A DNA stretch of 64,000 nt from Bacteroidaceae bacterium. GTDB taxonomy: Bacteria > Bacteroidota > Bacteroidia > Bacteroidales > Bacteroidaceae. Positions 18,658 through 28,491 of this stretch are shown piece by piece. Under the pieces are notes generated by a model. It had not been told where the DNA came from, did no database searches, and saw only the letters and a program-made list of their open reading frames with translations. The first letter of the stretch is position 1, and every line of letters begins with the position of its first letter. Position numbers and translations under genes: made by a program. The stretch covers positions 19,236 through 83,235 of the forward strand of contig JAFZGA010000003.1 of assembly GCA_017555585.1 (NCBI GenBank). Reading direction: 5' to 3'.

Positions 18658-19857
18658 ATGAATAATTTTAGAGATAAACGCCAGAATGGTGGCGGCTCGC
18701 GTGGAAAGTCGGAGAGAGCATCGTTCAATCCGAACTTCAATAGTGACAATAGGCTGAAGCAACGTCCTCGCTTCGATAAGAATCAGGAAGAACGTCCGCA
18801 ATACGGACGTACAAACCGTGATGGCGAGGCTCGTGGAACATACGGTAGAAACAGATCGTTCGACCGTGACAGAAATTACGGTAACAGCCGTTACGGTGGC
18901 GAGAGAGGCGCATTCGGCCGTTTTGGCAATGAATCAAAGGCGGGTGCCGGCGAATCACGTAATTTTGCTCCACGCAAGAACAGTTATAACCGTTTTGCCA
19001 ATGAGAATACTGTAGAGTATGGCGCAGAGCGTCGTGGCACTTACGGAAACAGAACAAACAGAAAAGGTGCGTACGATCCTAATGCCAAGTACAGCAGCAA
19101 GAAACGTGCTGCATATCGCGAGGCGATGATCGATCCTGATGCTCCATTGCGTCTTAACAAATTCCTTTCTAATGCTGGAGTCTGCTCTCGTAGAGAGGCT
19201 GACAACTATATTGAGGCCGGTCTTGTAACCGTAAACGGTGTTGCTGTTACCGAACTCGGTACAAAGGTTGCGCCTACCGATGATGTACGTTTCAATGGTG
19301 AACGCATCAATCCTGAGCGTAAGGTATATGTTCTTCTCAACAAGCCAAAGGATTGTGTAACAACAGTTGACGATCCTCAGGAACGCAAGACCGTGCTTGA
19401 CTGTCTGCGTGGAATCGGCAAGGAGAGAATCTATCCCGTAGGCCGTCTCGACCGTAATACAACAGGTGTTCTATTGTTGACAAATGATGGCGACATGGCG
19501 GCAAAGCTCACTCATCCCAAGTTTATGAAAAAGAAAATCTATCATGTGACATGTGACAAGAATGTCGCAATGTCCGATATGGATCTTCTCGTAAACGGTA
19601 TTGAGCTTGAGGACGGCCATGTATATGCCGACGAAGTGACATACGTAAATGAGGCCGACCGTTCACAGATAGGTATAGAGATACACTCAGGCAAGAACCG
19701 TATCGTCCGCCGTATGCTTGAGCATCTCGGTTACAGAGTGAACAAGCTCGACCGCGTGCTTTTTGCCGGCTTGACAAAGAAGAATCTTCGTCGTGGCGAT
19801 TGGCGTTATTTGACTGAGAAAGAGGTGAATATGTTGCGTATGGGTGCATACGAATAA
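18658..19857 (+). CDS. RsuA/RluB-type rRNA pseudouridine synthase with disordered N-terminal extension
   Basis: Isomerises a uridine in rRNA. An S4 RNA-binding domain starts around residue 160 ([25 protein letters not shown]) and is followed by the catalytic domain with [17 protein letters not shown], whose Asp is the catalytic nucleophile. The C-terminal [17 protein letters not shown] segment fits RluB/RsuA. The first 150 residues are an unusual low-complexity extension rich in Arg, Gly, Asn, Tyr and Phe ([18 protein letters not shown]), probably disordered and RNA-binding. Whether it targets 16S or 23S rRNA cannot be read. The 14-nt overlap with an alternative asnS start is probably not used. 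Confidence 0.88.
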   Translation: MNNFRDKRQNGGGSRGKSERASFNPNFNSDNRLKQRPRFDKNQEERPQYGRTNRDGEARGTYGRNRSFDRDRNYGNSRYGGERGAFGRFGNESKAGAGESRNFAPRKNSYNRFANENTVEYGAERRGTYGNRTNRKGAYDPNAKYSSKKRAAYREAMIDPDAPLRLNKFLSNAGVCSRREADNYIEAGLVTVNGVAVTELGTKVAPTDDVRFNGERINPERKVYVLLNKPKDCVTTVDDPQERKTVLDCLRGIGKERIYPVGRLDRNTTGVLLLTNDGDMAAKLTHPKFMKKKIYHVTCDKNVAMSDMDLLVNGIELEDGHVYADEVTYVNEADRSQIGIEIHSGKNRIVRRMLEHLGYRVNKLDRVLFAGLTKKNLRRGDWRYLTEKEVNMLRMGAYE

Positions 19858-19891
19858 TAGTATAAGAAAGTCATTACAACACATAAATCGT

Positions 19892-21295
19892 ATGAAAACG
19901 ATAAAACGAACAAAAATCTCCGACCTCCTGAAGAGCAAGGAAGCCGGTGTTGAGGTAAATGTAAAAGGTTGGGTAAGAACCCGTCGTAGCAGTAAACAGG
20001 TTGCTTTCGTAGCACTTAACGACGGTTCTACAATCAATAATGTACAGGTGGTTATAGATGCTGACAAGTTTGACGAGGAACTTGTAAAACAGTTCACTAC
20101 TGGCGCTTGTTTGAGCGTTAACGGTATGCTCGTCGAATCAATCGGCGGTGGCCAGTCTGTAGAGATTCAGGCAACAGAGATTGAGTTGCTTGGTGCTTGC
20201 GACAGTACATATCCTTTGCAGAAGAAAGGTCAAACAATGGAGTATATGCGTACAGTGGCACACCTCCGTCCACGTACCAATACTTTTGGCGCAGTGTTCC
20301 GTATCCGTCACAATATGGCGTATGCTATCCACAAGTTCTTCCACGATAAAGGCTTCTTCTATTTCCACACACCAATCATCACAGCTTCAGACTGTGAGGG
20401 TGCAGGACAGATGTTCCAGGTAACAACGATGAACCTTTACGATCTCAAGAAGGACGACGAGGGTAGCATAAAGTACGACAGCGACTTCTTCGGCAAGCAG
20501 GCGAGCCTTACTGTTTCAGGACAGCTTGAGGGTGAGTTGGCTGCAACAGCACTTGGTTCAATATATACATTCGGTCCTACATTCCGTGCCGAGAATTCAA
20601 ACACTCCACGTCACCTTGCTGAGTTTTGGATGATCGAACCCGAGGTGGCATTCAACGATATCATCGACAATATGGAGTTGGCCGAGGAATTCATCAAATA
20701 CTGCGTGCAGTGGGCGTTGGATAACTGTCTCGAGGATATCACATTCCTCAACAACATGTTCGATAAGGAACTTATCGAGCGTTTGCGTTCAATTGTGAAT
20801 ACAGAGTTCGTCCGTTTGACATATACCGACGGTATCAAGATTCTTGAAGATGCAGTAGCAGCAGGCCATAAGTTCGAGTTCCCTGTATATTGGGGCGTGG
20901 ATTTGGCTTCGGAGCACGAGCGTTATCTTGTTGAGACACACTTCAAGCGTCCTGTAATCCTTACCGATTATCCAAAGGACATCAAGGCGTTCTATATGAA
21001 GCAGAACGAGGACGGCAAGACAGTACGTGCTATGGACGTTCTCTTCCCTAAGATCGGTGAAATTATCGGTGGTTCAGAGCGTGAGGCTGATTACGACAAG
21101 CTTCTCGCACGTGTTGAGGAGATGAATATCCCAATGAAGGATATGTGGTGGTATCTCGATACCCGTCGTTACGGTTCATGTCCTCACTCTGGTTTCGGTC
21201 TCGGTTTCGAGCGTCTGTTGCTCTTTGTGACAGGTATGTCGAACATCCGTGACGTGATACCTTTCCCACGTACTCCAAACAATGCAGAATTCTAA
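19892..21295 (+). CDS. asnS: Asparaginyl-tRNA synthetase
   Basis: Class IIb synthetase that charges tRNA-Asn with asparagine. ATG at 19892 gives [13 protein letters not shown] and the usual length of 467; an in-frame ATG at 19844 would overlap the previous gene. An OB-fold anticodon-binding domain ([25 protein letters not shown]) is followed by the catalytic domain. Motif 2 is [21 protein letters not shown] and motif 3 is [16 protein letters not shown]. The [10 protein letters not shown] pattern separates AsnRS from AspRS. It ends at a strong terminator. Confidence 0.96.
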   Translation: MKTIKRTKISDLLKSKEAGVEVNVKGWVRTRRSSKQVAFVALNDGSTINNVQVVIDADKFDEELVKQFTTGACLSVNGMLVESIGGGQSVEIQATEIELLGACDSTYPLQKKGQTMEYMRTVAHLRPRTNTFGAVFRIRHNMAYAIHKFFHDKGFFYFHTPIITASDCEGAGQMFQVTTMNLYDLKKDDEGSIKYDSDFFGKQASLTVSGQLEGELAATALGSIYTFGPTFRAENSNTPRHLAEFWMIEPEVAFNDIIDNMELAEEFIKYCVQWALDNCLEDITFLNNMFDKELIERLRSIVNTEFVRLTYTDGIKILEDAVAAGHKFEFPVYWGVDLASEHERYLVETHFKRPVILTDYPKDIKAFYMKQNEDGKTVRAMDVLFPKIGEIIGGSEREADYDKLLARVEEMNIPMKDMWWYLDTRRYGSCPHSGFGLGFERLLLFVTGMSNIRDVIPFPRTPNNAEF

Positions 21296-21299
21296 TATG

Positions 21300-21340
21300 A
21301 AAAAAGAGCATCGGTTGAAAAACCGAAGCTCTTTTTTTGT
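21300..21340 (+). terminator. Terminator of asnS
   Basis: AAGAGC ... CGGTT-GAAA-AACCG ... GCTCTT forms a two-part stem (about 21303-21333) followed by seven T. Confidence 0.85.
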
Positions 21341-21660
21341 TATGGTCTTTTATATTCTTATTTTATCGGAATGAATAAAATTGTTTAATAGATGAAAGAG
21401 ATATACTATACGCCATAATCGAGTGTCGGGGTCTGTGGCCCGAACCCACAAATAGTTAGCATGGGTTAGCTTCGTCCTCTTTCTTGCGGATTGGCATAGT
21501 ACAAGCAAATTTGACTCTGCATTTGCTTACTCGCAATATTATCTCCGTAGAGATGCCAAGTTGTGTGGTTTGTTGGTTCGTCTGTCCACGCTATTGTGTT
21601 GCAACTCTTCTTTTTGCGAAATAAACCCGAATGGCTTTGATTGATTAAGTTTATATTCAC
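21341..21660. other. Intergenic stretch without a recognisable gene
   Basis: About 320 nt between the asnS terminator and the next promoter. On the minus strand there is a 64-codon open frame (21466-21660) with an unremarkable composition and no start signal. Short inverted repeats occur (AACCCA/TGGGTT near 21444-21467, GCAAAT/ATTTGC near 21504-21525). It may be a decayed gene or repeat; I see no support for a functional feature. Confidence 0.4.
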
Positions 21661-21672
21661 TACTTTTGCAAA
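21636..21672 (+). promoter_or_regulatory. Promoter of the DMT transporter gene
   Basis: TTTG at 21636-21639, 21 nt, then TACTTTTG at 21661-21668. TTTGCAAA (21665-21672) is palindromic over the 3' edge of the -7 box. The leader is about 60 nt. Confidence 0.72.
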
Positions 21673-21733
21673 TGGATTTAGTTTTTTTGAATTTCTAAAA
21701 AAAGCGATATCGTTTTAAACATAAAGGAACAGG

Positions 21734-22633
21734 ATGAATAAACAATCGGTTGTAGGGCATTTGGCCTGTCTTCTGGCCTATGCCATTTTCGGATTCAATA
21801 TTATTGTGTGTAAGGATTTGACCGCGGGTAGTCTTATATCCCCTTTGGCTATATTCACTCTCAGGTCGGTAGGTGCCGGTGCTCTCTTCTGGATTATTTC
21901 GCTTTTCACTCCAAAGGAAAAGGTCGAGAAAAGGGATTATATCAGGATTTTCGCAGCGTCGATGTTGGGGTTCTTTGTCTGTCAGGTTACGTTTCTTGTG
22001 GGTATTCCGCATATTACGCCTATGGATTGCTCGGTGTTGTCGGCAATATCGCCCATTTACACTATGATAATTGCTGCCATTGTGTTGAAAGAGCCTATCA
22101 CGTGGCAAAAGGCCTGTGGTGTGATAATGAGTTTTGCAGGTATCATATATTTGATTGTGAGCCGTAGTTCGGCTGGTGGAACAGCCGAAACCTCTCTGTT
22201 CGGAATATTGATGATAATTCTCAACTCTTTGAGCTTCTCTCTGTATCTGGGGATATTCAAGCCTCTGATTGGTAAATATTCGGTTGTTACATTCATGAAA
22301 TGGATTTTTCTGTTTGCCTTTGTGGTGTCTGCTCCATTTTCTGCAGCAGAGATTGTCTCTTTGGATTTGAATGTGATTCCTGCAATTCAGCTCGCTGAAC
22401 TTGCCTATCTCATTTTCTGTGCTACCTTTATAACCTATTTCCTTATACCGCTAGGTCAAAAACGTATCAGGCCTACACTTGTAAGTATGTACAGCTATGT
22501 CCAACCCATTATCGCTATTGTAATCAGCATCACTGCCGGCATGGAGATGCTTACGTGGACAAAGGTGCTTGCCGCTATCATGGTTTTCGGCGGTGTGGTT
22601 GTCGTTAGTTATAGCAAGAGCCGCGTGGAGTAA
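21734..22633 (+). CDS. EamA/DMT-superfamily permease
   Basis: An inner-membrane protein of 299 residues with about ten predicted transmembrane helices arranged as two homologous EamA halves. The second half repeats pattern elements of the first (SALSPIYTMIIAAIVLKEPI-type versus MYSYVQPIIAIVISITAGMEML). Members export or import small metabolites such as amino acids or nucleotide-related compounds; the substrate cannot be read. It is monocistronic, with its own promoter upstream and about 90 nt before the next gene. Confidence 0.85.
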   Translation: MNKQSVVGHLACLLAYAIFGFNIIVCKDLTAGSLISPLAIFTLRSVGAGALFWIISLFTPKEKVEKRDYIRIFAASMLGFFVCQVTFLVGIPHITPMDCSVLSAISPIYTMIIAAIVLKEPITWQKACGVIMSFAGIIYLIVSRSSAGGTAETSLFGILMIILNSLSFSLYLGIFKPLIGKYSVVTFMKWIFLFAFVVSAPFSAAEIVSLDLNVIPAIQLAELAYLIFCATFITYFLIPLGQKRIRPTLVSMYSYVQPIIAIVISITAGMEMLTWTKVLAAIMVFGGVVVVSYSKSRVE

Positions 22634-22725
22634 CGTATATGTTTTTCTGCCAAATAAACTTAAAAGGCTTTTTATTCTGCAATAAAAATGCTATACTCGC
22701 GTTGTGATTATAAAAAGGTAGTGTC

Positions 22726-23805
22726 ATGAACAATAACAACTATTGCGTTATAATGGCTGGTGGTTTGGGTACACGTCTGTGGCCCATGAGCCGAAAGGTA
22801 TATCCCAAGCAGTTTCAGGATATCCTCGGTTGTGGCAGAACGCTGTTGCAGCAGACATACGACAGGTATTCGCGTATTGTTCCGCCCGAAAACATTATAA
22901 TATCCACACATGTCGACTATACCGATATAGTGCATGAGCAGCTTCCTGAAGTTGCCAAGGAGAGGGTTGTGCATGAACCAGCCTTTCGTGGAACGGCTCC
23001 TAGCATAGCCAATGTAGCGTGCCATATACATGCCCTGAACCCTAAGGCGAATATTGTTGTTGCGCAGAGCGACCAGCTTGTGCTCGACGAGGAACGTTTC
23101 ATCGACGTTGTCGGTCGTGGACTGGACTTTGTTGCCGACAACTATAAACTGGTGGTTATCGGTATCAAGCCTACCTGCCCCGAAACACGTTATGGTTATA
23201 TTCAGGCCGAAGGTAACCCTGAAAGCGAGCTTTTCTATAAGGTGCGTACATTTACAGAAAAACCTGCCCTTGAATTTGCCCGGGTGTTTGTGGATAGCGG
23301 TGAGTTCTATTGGAATTCCGGTATATATATCTGGAACGTGCAGGCTATAATAGATACAATGTCACGTTGTCTGCCCGACATGATGAACGTGCTAAAGGAT
23401 ATCTACGGCCGTATTCCTGACCGTGATGCGCGTCGTCGCCAGGCGTATGATCTGTATACTTCGTTCCCTACGGCTTCTTTTGACCTTAACGTCATGGAAC
23501 GTGCCGATAATGTATTTCTTGTTGTAGGTGAGTTCGGCTGGGCCGATATCGGTACATGGGATACTCTGTATTCTACGCTTCCAAAGGACAGCGAAGGGAA
23601 TGTTACGGTTGCCGGTGGCTCTCTTCTCTATGGTTGCAAGAACAATATGGCTGTGTTGCCTAAGAACAAGGTTCTTGTTCTTCAAGGTGTTGAAGATTTG
23701 CTTGTTGTGGATTCAGGCGATGTCCTGATGATATGCAAGAATGGTGATGACATCCGCAAGTTCCTCAACGATGCCAAGATGAAACTTGGAGAAAAGATGG
23801 CGTAA
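22726..23805 (+). CDS. Mannose-1-phosphate guanylyltransferase
   Basis: Forms GDP-mannose from mannose-1-phosphate and GTP in the cytosol, supplying mannose, fucose and related sugars for surface polysaccharides and O-glycans. The nucleotidyltransferase signature AGGLGTRLWPMSRKVYPKQF is at residues 11-30. FTEKPALEFA and WNSGIYIWN segments supply further active-site residues, and a C-terminal left-handed beta-helix-like part follows. At 359 residues it is the short form without a phosphomannose isomerase domain. It is preceded by a weak TATACTCG -7-like box (22692-22699) and followed by the repeat-type promoter of the next gene. Confidence 0.93.
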   Translation: MNNNNYCVIMAGGLGTRLWPMSRKVYPKQFQDILGCGRTLLQQTYDRYSRIVPPENIIISTHVDYTDIVHEQLPEVAKERVVHEPAFRGTAPSIANVACHIHALNPKANIVVAQSDQLVLDEERFIDVVGRGLDFVADNYKLVVIGIKPTCPETRYGYIQAEGNPESELFYKVRTFTEKPALEFARVFVDSGEFYWNSGIYIWNVQAIIDTMSRCLPDMMNVLKDIYGRIPDRDARRRQAYDLYTSFPTASFDLNVMERADNVFLVVGEFGWADIGTWDTLYSTLPKDSEGNVTVAGGSLLYGCKNNMAVLPKNKVLVLQGVEDLLVVDSGDVLMICKNGDDIRKFLNDAKMKLGEKMA

Positions 23806-23872
23806 AGGGCTGTTTGTATTTGCCAATATAATGCTTCTTCTCTTGATTTGCATTGATTGTTTCGTGTTGCCA

Positions 23873-24011
23873 CTGTGAAAATACAGAAACAAGTTTCGTA
23901 TTTTTCGCTCGCTTATCACTATCTTTGAGCTAAAGCTCGAAGATATTCTGCGCTCACTGTGAAATATTCAAGTAAACTTGATATTATTTCGCTCGCTTAT
24001 ACTTATCTTTG
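23873..24011 (+). repeat. Two modular promoter-repeat units before the RlmL-like gene
   Basis: Two units in direct order, with -7 boxes TATCTTTG at 23920-23927 and 24004-24011 (84-nt period). Each has CTGTGAAA, then an inverted repeat with central AA (GAAAC-AA-GTTTC at 23886-23897; CAAGT-AA-ACTTG at 23969-23980). TTTCGCTCGCTTAT and the -7 box follow. In unit 1 the -7 box is mirrored by GCTCGAAGATA (23935-23945). The second unit is placed to drive the downstream gene, with a leader of about 40 nt. Related units lie at 31803-31970, 32083-32262 and 49317-49354. Confidence 0.75.
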
Positions 24012-24057
24012 TAAAATGTTTGGGGAATCTTTTCCCTTAATTTCTTTTGACAATTTT

Positions 24058-25704
24058 ATGGCAGAATTTGAAATGATCGCAAAGACCTTTCAGGGGCTTG
24101 AGGAGGTCTTGGCAAAAGAGTTGGTAGCTCTTGGTGCAAACAATGTCCAGATGGGACGTCGTATGGTGTCGTTTACAGGTGATAAGGCACTTATGTATAA
24201 AGCTAATTTTCACCTTCGTACAGCTGTACGTATCCTGAAACCTATTATGCACTTCAAGGCATCGAGTGCCGATGAGGTATATGAAGTTATAAAGGCTGTC
24301 GATTGGGAACAGTATCTTAATTGGGGCTCGACATTCTCGGTTGATTCTGTAGTATATAGCGACGTGTTCCGTCACTCAAAGTTTGTTGCATATCGCGTAA
24401 AGGATGCCATTGCCGATTATTTCAATGAGAAGCACGGCAAACGCCCATCGGTGCGTATCAACAATCCCGATTTGATATTCCACATACATATTGCCGGCGA
24501 GGATTGTACTCTTGCTTTCGACAGCTCGGGTGAATCATTGCACCGTCGTGGTTATCGCGTTGAAACAGGTGCGGCTCCTATTAACGAGGTGCTTGCTGCC
24601 GGTATGATCATGCTTACAGGCTGGAACGGTGAGTGTGATTTCATTGATCCTATGTGCGGTTCGGGTACTATACCCATCGAGGCGGCTCTTATCGCACGCA
24701 ATATAGCACCGGGTGTGTTCCGTCAGGGATATGCTTTTGAGAAGTGGAACGATTTCGATAGCGAGCTGTTCCGCTCAATCTATGAGGACGATTCGGCTGA
24801 ACGTGAATTCAAACATAAAATCTACGGATATGATGTCGATGGACGCATGGTGGCATGTGCCCGCCGTAATGTGAAATCGGCAATGATGAACGATATCATT
24901 GAGATTGAGTGTCGTGACATCAAGGATTTTGTTCAGCCCGAAGAGCGTGCGATGATGATCGTGAACCCTCCATACGGTGAACGTCTTGTTCTTGAAAATC
25001 TGCTTAACATATACAAGGAACTCGGTTCTCGCCTGAAGCATTCATTCCAGGGTAACGAGGCATGGGTTATCAGTAGCAGCTACGACTGCTTCGACCAGAT
25101 TGGTCTTAAGGCTTCGGCGCGTATTCCGTTGTACAATGGTGATCTTGACTGTGAATTTCGCAAGTATGAGATGTTCCAGGGTAAGTATAAGGGATTCCGT
25201 GATGAAGGTAATGCGTTGAAGAAGGATTTTGCTCCATTGAAGCGCAAATCGCGTCTGACCGGTCTTGACGGCGAACAGCGTCCGCCACGTAAGGAACGTG
25301 AGACTGACAACTTCTCAAGCGAGATCGACAGCGATTCAATGCGTCGTCGTCGTGAGTTGGAGTCTTATTTCGATTCATACAAGGCGCGTAAGTCCGCACC
25401 ACGCCGAAAGAATGATGACGAAAATCGCGATGAGCGCCGTGGTGAGGCACGTGATAACCGTCGTGAAAAGCCACGCACCGACGAAAGACCTCGCAAGTTC
25501 AATGATTCACGTAGCGACAAGCCACGCAAGTTCGATGGTAATACCCGTGGAGAAAAACGTCAGGGCGCACGTGACAATAGAAGAAATGACGATTCCCGCA
25601 AGTCATATTCACGTGGTGGCAAACCCGAGAGAAAACCGGGTGACCGCAAGTCTGGCGATTTCAAACCATTGCGTGGAGGTAAAGCGATAAAAAACAACAA
25701 GTAA
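24058..25704 (+). CDS. RlmL-like THUMP-domain RNA methyltransferase with basic C-terminal tail
   Basis: SAM-dependent methyltransferase predicted to modify 23S rRNA (RlmL/YcbY type, N2-guanine). ATG at 24058 begins MAEFEMIAKTFQGLEEVLAKEL; earlier in-frame ATGs fall within or at the predicted transcription start. A THUMP domain (about residues 5-160) is followed by the Rossmann methyltransferase domain with DPMCGSGTIPIEAAL (SAM site) and the catalytic NPPYGERL motif. It lacks the second RlmK domain of E. coli RlmKL. From about residue 395 the chain is a low-complexity, Arg/Asp/Lys-rich tail (RRNDDSRKSYSRGGKPERKPG), probably disordered and RNA-binding. Confidence 0.9.
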   Translation: MAEFEMIAKTFQGLEEVLAKELVALGANNVQMGRRMVSFTGDKALMYKANFHLRTAVRILKPIMHFKASSADEVYEVIKAVDWEQYLNWGSTFSVDSVVYSDVFRHSKFVAYRVKDAIADYFNEKHGKRPSVRINNPDLIFHIHIAGEDCTLAFDSSGESLHRRGYRVETGAAPINEVLAAGMIMLTGWNGECDFIDPMCGSGTIPIEAALIARNIAPGVFRQGYAFEKWNDFDSELFRSIYEDDSAEREFKHKIYGYDVDGRMVACARRNVKSAMMNDIIEIECRDIKDFVQPEERAMMIVNPPYGERLVLENLLNIYKELGSRLKHSFQGNEAWVISSSYDCFDQIGLKASARIPLYNGDLDCEFRKYEMFQGKYKGFRDEGNALKKDFAPLKRKSRLTGLDGEQRPPRKERETDNFSSEIDSDSMRRRRELESYFDSYKARKSAPRRKNDDENRDERRGEARDNRREKPRTDERPRKFNDSRSDKPRKFDGNTRGEKRQGARDNRRNDDSRKSYSRGGKPERKPGDRKSGDFKPLRGGKAIKNNK

Positions 25705-25731
25705 AATTAAAAACAAATAAATATCACAACT

Positions 25732-27000
25732 ATGAATATTTTGCTTTTAGGTAGTGGAGGTCGCGAGCATGCTCTTGCGTGGAAGATCGCTCAGAGTCCA
25801 AAGGTTGATAAATTGTTTATTGCACCGGGAAATGCCGGAACAAAAGAGGTGGGAGAGAATGTCAATATCAAGGTTACCGACTTCGATGCCATTGCTGAAT
25901 TCGTTCTTGCAAATGGTGTCAGCATGGTTGTGGTTGGCCCTGAGGATCCATTGGTAAAGGGTGTGTATGACTATTTCCAGGCCGATGAGCGTTTGAAGGA
26001 GATTGCTGTGATTGGTCCTACCAAGGCTGCAGCCGAGCTTGAGGGCAGCAAGAACTTTGCAAAGGAGTTTATGCAGCGCCACTCGATTCCTACTGCGGCA
26101 TACAAGGCATTTACTGCTGCTGAAAAGGAGGAGGCCTATCGTTTCCTTGAGGGGCTTAAAGCTCCTTATGTATTGAAGGCTGACGGTCTTTGTGCAGGTA
26201 AAGGCGTACTTATTCTTCCTACTCTCGAAGAGGCAAAGAAGAGCCTTGACGAGATGCTCGACGGTATGTTTGGTGACTCTTCGGCAACTGTTGTGATTGA
26301 GGAGTTTCTTGACGGTATCGAGTGTTCAGTGTTTGTTCTTACCGACGGTAAGGATTATGTTATCCTGCCCGAGGCAAAGGACTACAAGAGAATCGGTGAG
26401 GGCAATACCGGCTTGAACACAGGCGGTATGGGCTCTATCTCTCCTGTTCCTTTCGCTACAGAGGAGTGGATGAAGAAGGTTGACGAGAGAATCATTAAAC
26501 CTACAGTTGACGGTCTTGTAAAGGATAACTTGCTGTATAAGGGCTTTATCTTCTTCGGTCTTATCAATGTCGAGGGCGAGCCTATGGTAATCGAGTATAA
26601 CGTGCGTATGGGTGATCCTGAAACAGAGTCAGTGATGTTGCGTCTGAAGAGCGACATCGTTGAGCTTTTCGAGAAGGTCGCTGCAGGTACGCTTGCCGGT
26701 ACAACAGTGGAGTTCGACGAGAGAACAGCCGTTTGTGTAATGCTTGTATCGGGTGGCTATCCCGAGGCTTACGACAAGGGCTTTGTGATGACCGGTTTTG
26801 AGAATGTGACCGACAGCATATTGTTCCATGCCGGAACTGCTGAAAAGGACGGCAATGTGGTTACAGCCGGCGGACGTGTCATCGCTGCTGTTTCGTATGG
26901 TGCTACACGTGCCGAGGCTTTGGAGAAATCTTTCCGTTCGGCAAATGCCATCAATTACGAAAAGAAGTATTTTAGAGGAGATATAGGTTTTGACTTATAA
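25732..27000 (+). CDS. purD: Phosphoribosylamine-glycine ligase
   Basis: GAR synthetase, the second step of de novo purine synthesis (phosphoribosylamine + glycine + ATP). The N-terminal motif [16 protein letters not shown], the IAPGNAGT loop, the ATP-grasp segment [16 protein letters not shown] and the [10 protein letters not shown] metal site are all intact. Length of 422 is usual. Its last codons overlap the start of the next gene by 11 nt, so translational coupling is likely. It lies 27 nt after the RlmL-like gene. Confidence 0.96.
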   Translation: MNILLLGSGGREHALAWKIAQSPKVDKLFIAPGNAGTKEVGENVNIKVTDFDAIAEFVLANGVSMVVVGPEDPLVKGVYDYFQADERLKEIAVIGPTKAAAELEGSKNFAKEFMQRHSIPTAAYKAFTAAEKEEAYRFLEGLKAPYVLKADGLCAGKGVLILPTLEEAKKSLDEMLDGMFGDSSATVVIEEFLDGIECSVFVLTDGKDYVILPEAKDYKRIGEGNTGLNTGGMGSISPVPFATEEWMKKVDERIIKPTVDGLVKDNLLYKGFIFFGLINVEGEPMVIEYNVRMGDPETESVMLRLKSDIVELFEKVAAGTLAGTTVEFDERTAVCVMLVSGGYPEAYDKGFVMTGFENVTDSILFHAGTAEKDGNVVTAGGRVIAAVSYGATRAEALEKSFRSANAINYEKKYFRGDIGFDL

Positions 27001-27958
27001 TAAATCGTGGCAGGGGCGGTTTGTATCGGGCAGGCATACTGCATTGGTACTCTTTGGCGTGTCGTTGTTGATGTGGCTCGTCGGAATGTTTTTTGACATC
27101 CCTGTAGACGAAATCTCCATATTCGGTTTAAAGATAGGGAACGTGGTGTCGAGGTGCATCACGTTCGCTTGTTTTGCCCTTGCAACTGCGATGATCTCTT
27201 CGTGGTATGTCTTTGATCGCCGTATACATTGGTTCTTGCCGCTCTTCTTTGCATTGCCGAGTGTGTCGCTCTTTGTACATGGCTGTTTGGGATATGCTGT
27301 TGTGCTGTTGCTTTTCCTTCTTGTCATTCATCGTGTCTTTGCCTGTAATCAGGGCGAGGATTGTCGCTATGCACTGTTTTCGTCTTTTGCTGTATTCGGT
27401 TTGGCAACAATGCTCTTTCCGCAGTTCATAATGCTGTTGCCGGTGTTTGTCCTATATATATCAATGACAGCTCTGGCAGGCAGAAGAGAGCTTTTTTCCA
27501 TATTGCTTGGATTGCTGACACCCTATTGGTTCCTGTTCGGTATAAATTATATATTCCCCTCTTTGTTGGGTGGTATATGGCCTTTTTCGGCTCCTGTGGG
27601 GTATATAGCATCTGCGACATTGAAGATACCTTCGTTGTCCGACTCTCTCATCATTGCTCTTGAACTGCTTGTTCTTGTACCGTTTGTTGCTCTATTCTCC
27701 AATTCTGCATCACCGGGCAAGCCTCTGCTGAGGAAAAGGATGCAGTTCTTCGCTTTCCTGAATCTTTATCTTGTGATACTGTCGCTGCTGTATAGTCATG
27801 ACTTCTTGTTGTATTACATCTTGAGTCTGCCCTCCATGGCAGTGATGCTTACCTACATATTCTCTTTGGGTGTCACGGCTTTTTCGAGATATTACTTTAT
27901 TATCATTAATTTATTATGGCTCGCATTGGTGCCTTTTAGTCTATGGTTGAAACATTAA
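26990..27958 (+). CDS. Polytopic membrane protein, function unknown
   Basis: A 322-residue, very hydrophobic protein with about ten predicted transmembrane segments. The start is a TTG at 26990 overlapping the end of purD; an AGAGGAG at about 26974-26980, a rare clear Shine-Dalgarno for this genome, supports it. The next in-frame ATG would be far inside the first helix (about residue 24). I do not recognise a motif; the position after purD and before a small VTT-domain gene (16-nt overlap) suggests co-translation. A transporter or envelope role is possible but not shown. Confidence 0.72.
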   Translation: MTYNKSWQGRFVSGRHTALVLFGVSLLMWLVGMFFDIPVDEISIFGLKIGNVVSRCITFACFALATAMISSWYVFDRRIHWFLPLFFALPSVSLFVHGCLGYAVVLLLFLLVIHRVFACNQGEDCRYALFSSFAVFGLATMLFPQFIMLLPVFVLYISMTALAGRRELFSILLGLLTPYWFLFGINYIFPSLLGGIWPFSAPVGYIASATLKIPSLSDSLIIALELLVLVPFVALFSNSASPGKPLLRKRMQFFAFLNLYLVILSLLYSHDFLLYYILSLPSMAVMLTYIFSLGVTAFSRYYFIIINLLWLALVPFSLWLKH

Positions 27959-28413
27959 TAGAGTTTTTTAAGGATTATGGCTATTGGGGAATGGGTATAC
28001 TCGCATTCCTCTCAGGAACTGTTGTGCCCATAGCAAGTGAAGCGTTGTTGCTTATCTTTCTTGGTCTGGGTATGAACGCGGTAGGAATAACCCTGGTTGC
28101 GACATTGGGTAACACATTGGGTGGAATAACATGCTTTATGCTTGGCTCATTGGCAAGCAAGGAGTGGCTGATGCGTTTCTTCAAGATACCCGAGAAACGT
28201 ATGAAACGTGCCGACAAACTTATTCAGAAATATGGATATTGGACAGCTTCCATATCATTTGTGCCTGCTCTTGGCGAAACGTTGTTGGTTATGTTAGGCA
28301 TAATGCGCGTAGACAAGACAAAAGTTATAGTTGTGATGGCTATAGGAAAACTGATAAGATACGCCCTGATAACTGCAACATTCCTTGGAGTTTCCGACCA
28401 TTTCGGTTTTTGA
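27943..28413 (+). CDS. DedA/VTT-domain (YqaA-type) membrane protein
   Basis: A small (156-residue) membrane protein with four or five hydrophobic segments. It resembles the SNARE-associated/VTT domain in its short YqaA form: the first re-entrant region contains GTVVPIASEALLLIFLGLG, with a conserved Glu, and a central GNTLGGITCFMLG motif follows. VTT proteins are linked to lipid scrambling or flippase activity. The ATG at 27943 overlaps the preceding stop by 16 nt. A 40-bp perfect palindrome follows. Confidence 0.8.
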   Translation: MVETLIEFFKDYGYWGMGILAFLSGTVVPIASEALLLIFLGLGMNAVGITLVATLGNTLGGITCFMLGSLASKEWLMRFFKIPEKRMKRADKLIQKYGYWTASISFVPALGETLLVMLGIMRVDKTKVIVVMAIGKLIRYALITATFLGVSDHFGF

Positions 28414-28430
28414 TTCCAATGATATCACAT

Positions 28431-28470
28431 ATATCAAGCGGTGACCGGCATGCCGGTCACCGCTTGATAT
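28431..28470. repeat. 40-bp perfect palindrome between convergent genes
   Basis: Bases 28431-28450 are the exact reverse complement of 28451-28470, with no spacer. It lies between the VTT-domain gene (+) and the radical SAM gene (-). It could act as a bidirectional terminator, but neither side has a proper T tract. Confidence 0.85.
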
Positions 28471-28491
28471 GTATGTATGATAATCTTTCTC

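Noticed and set aside
23959-24057. An upstream extension of the RlmL-like gene
   Set aside because: It lies within the promoter module and would begin before the predicted transcription start.
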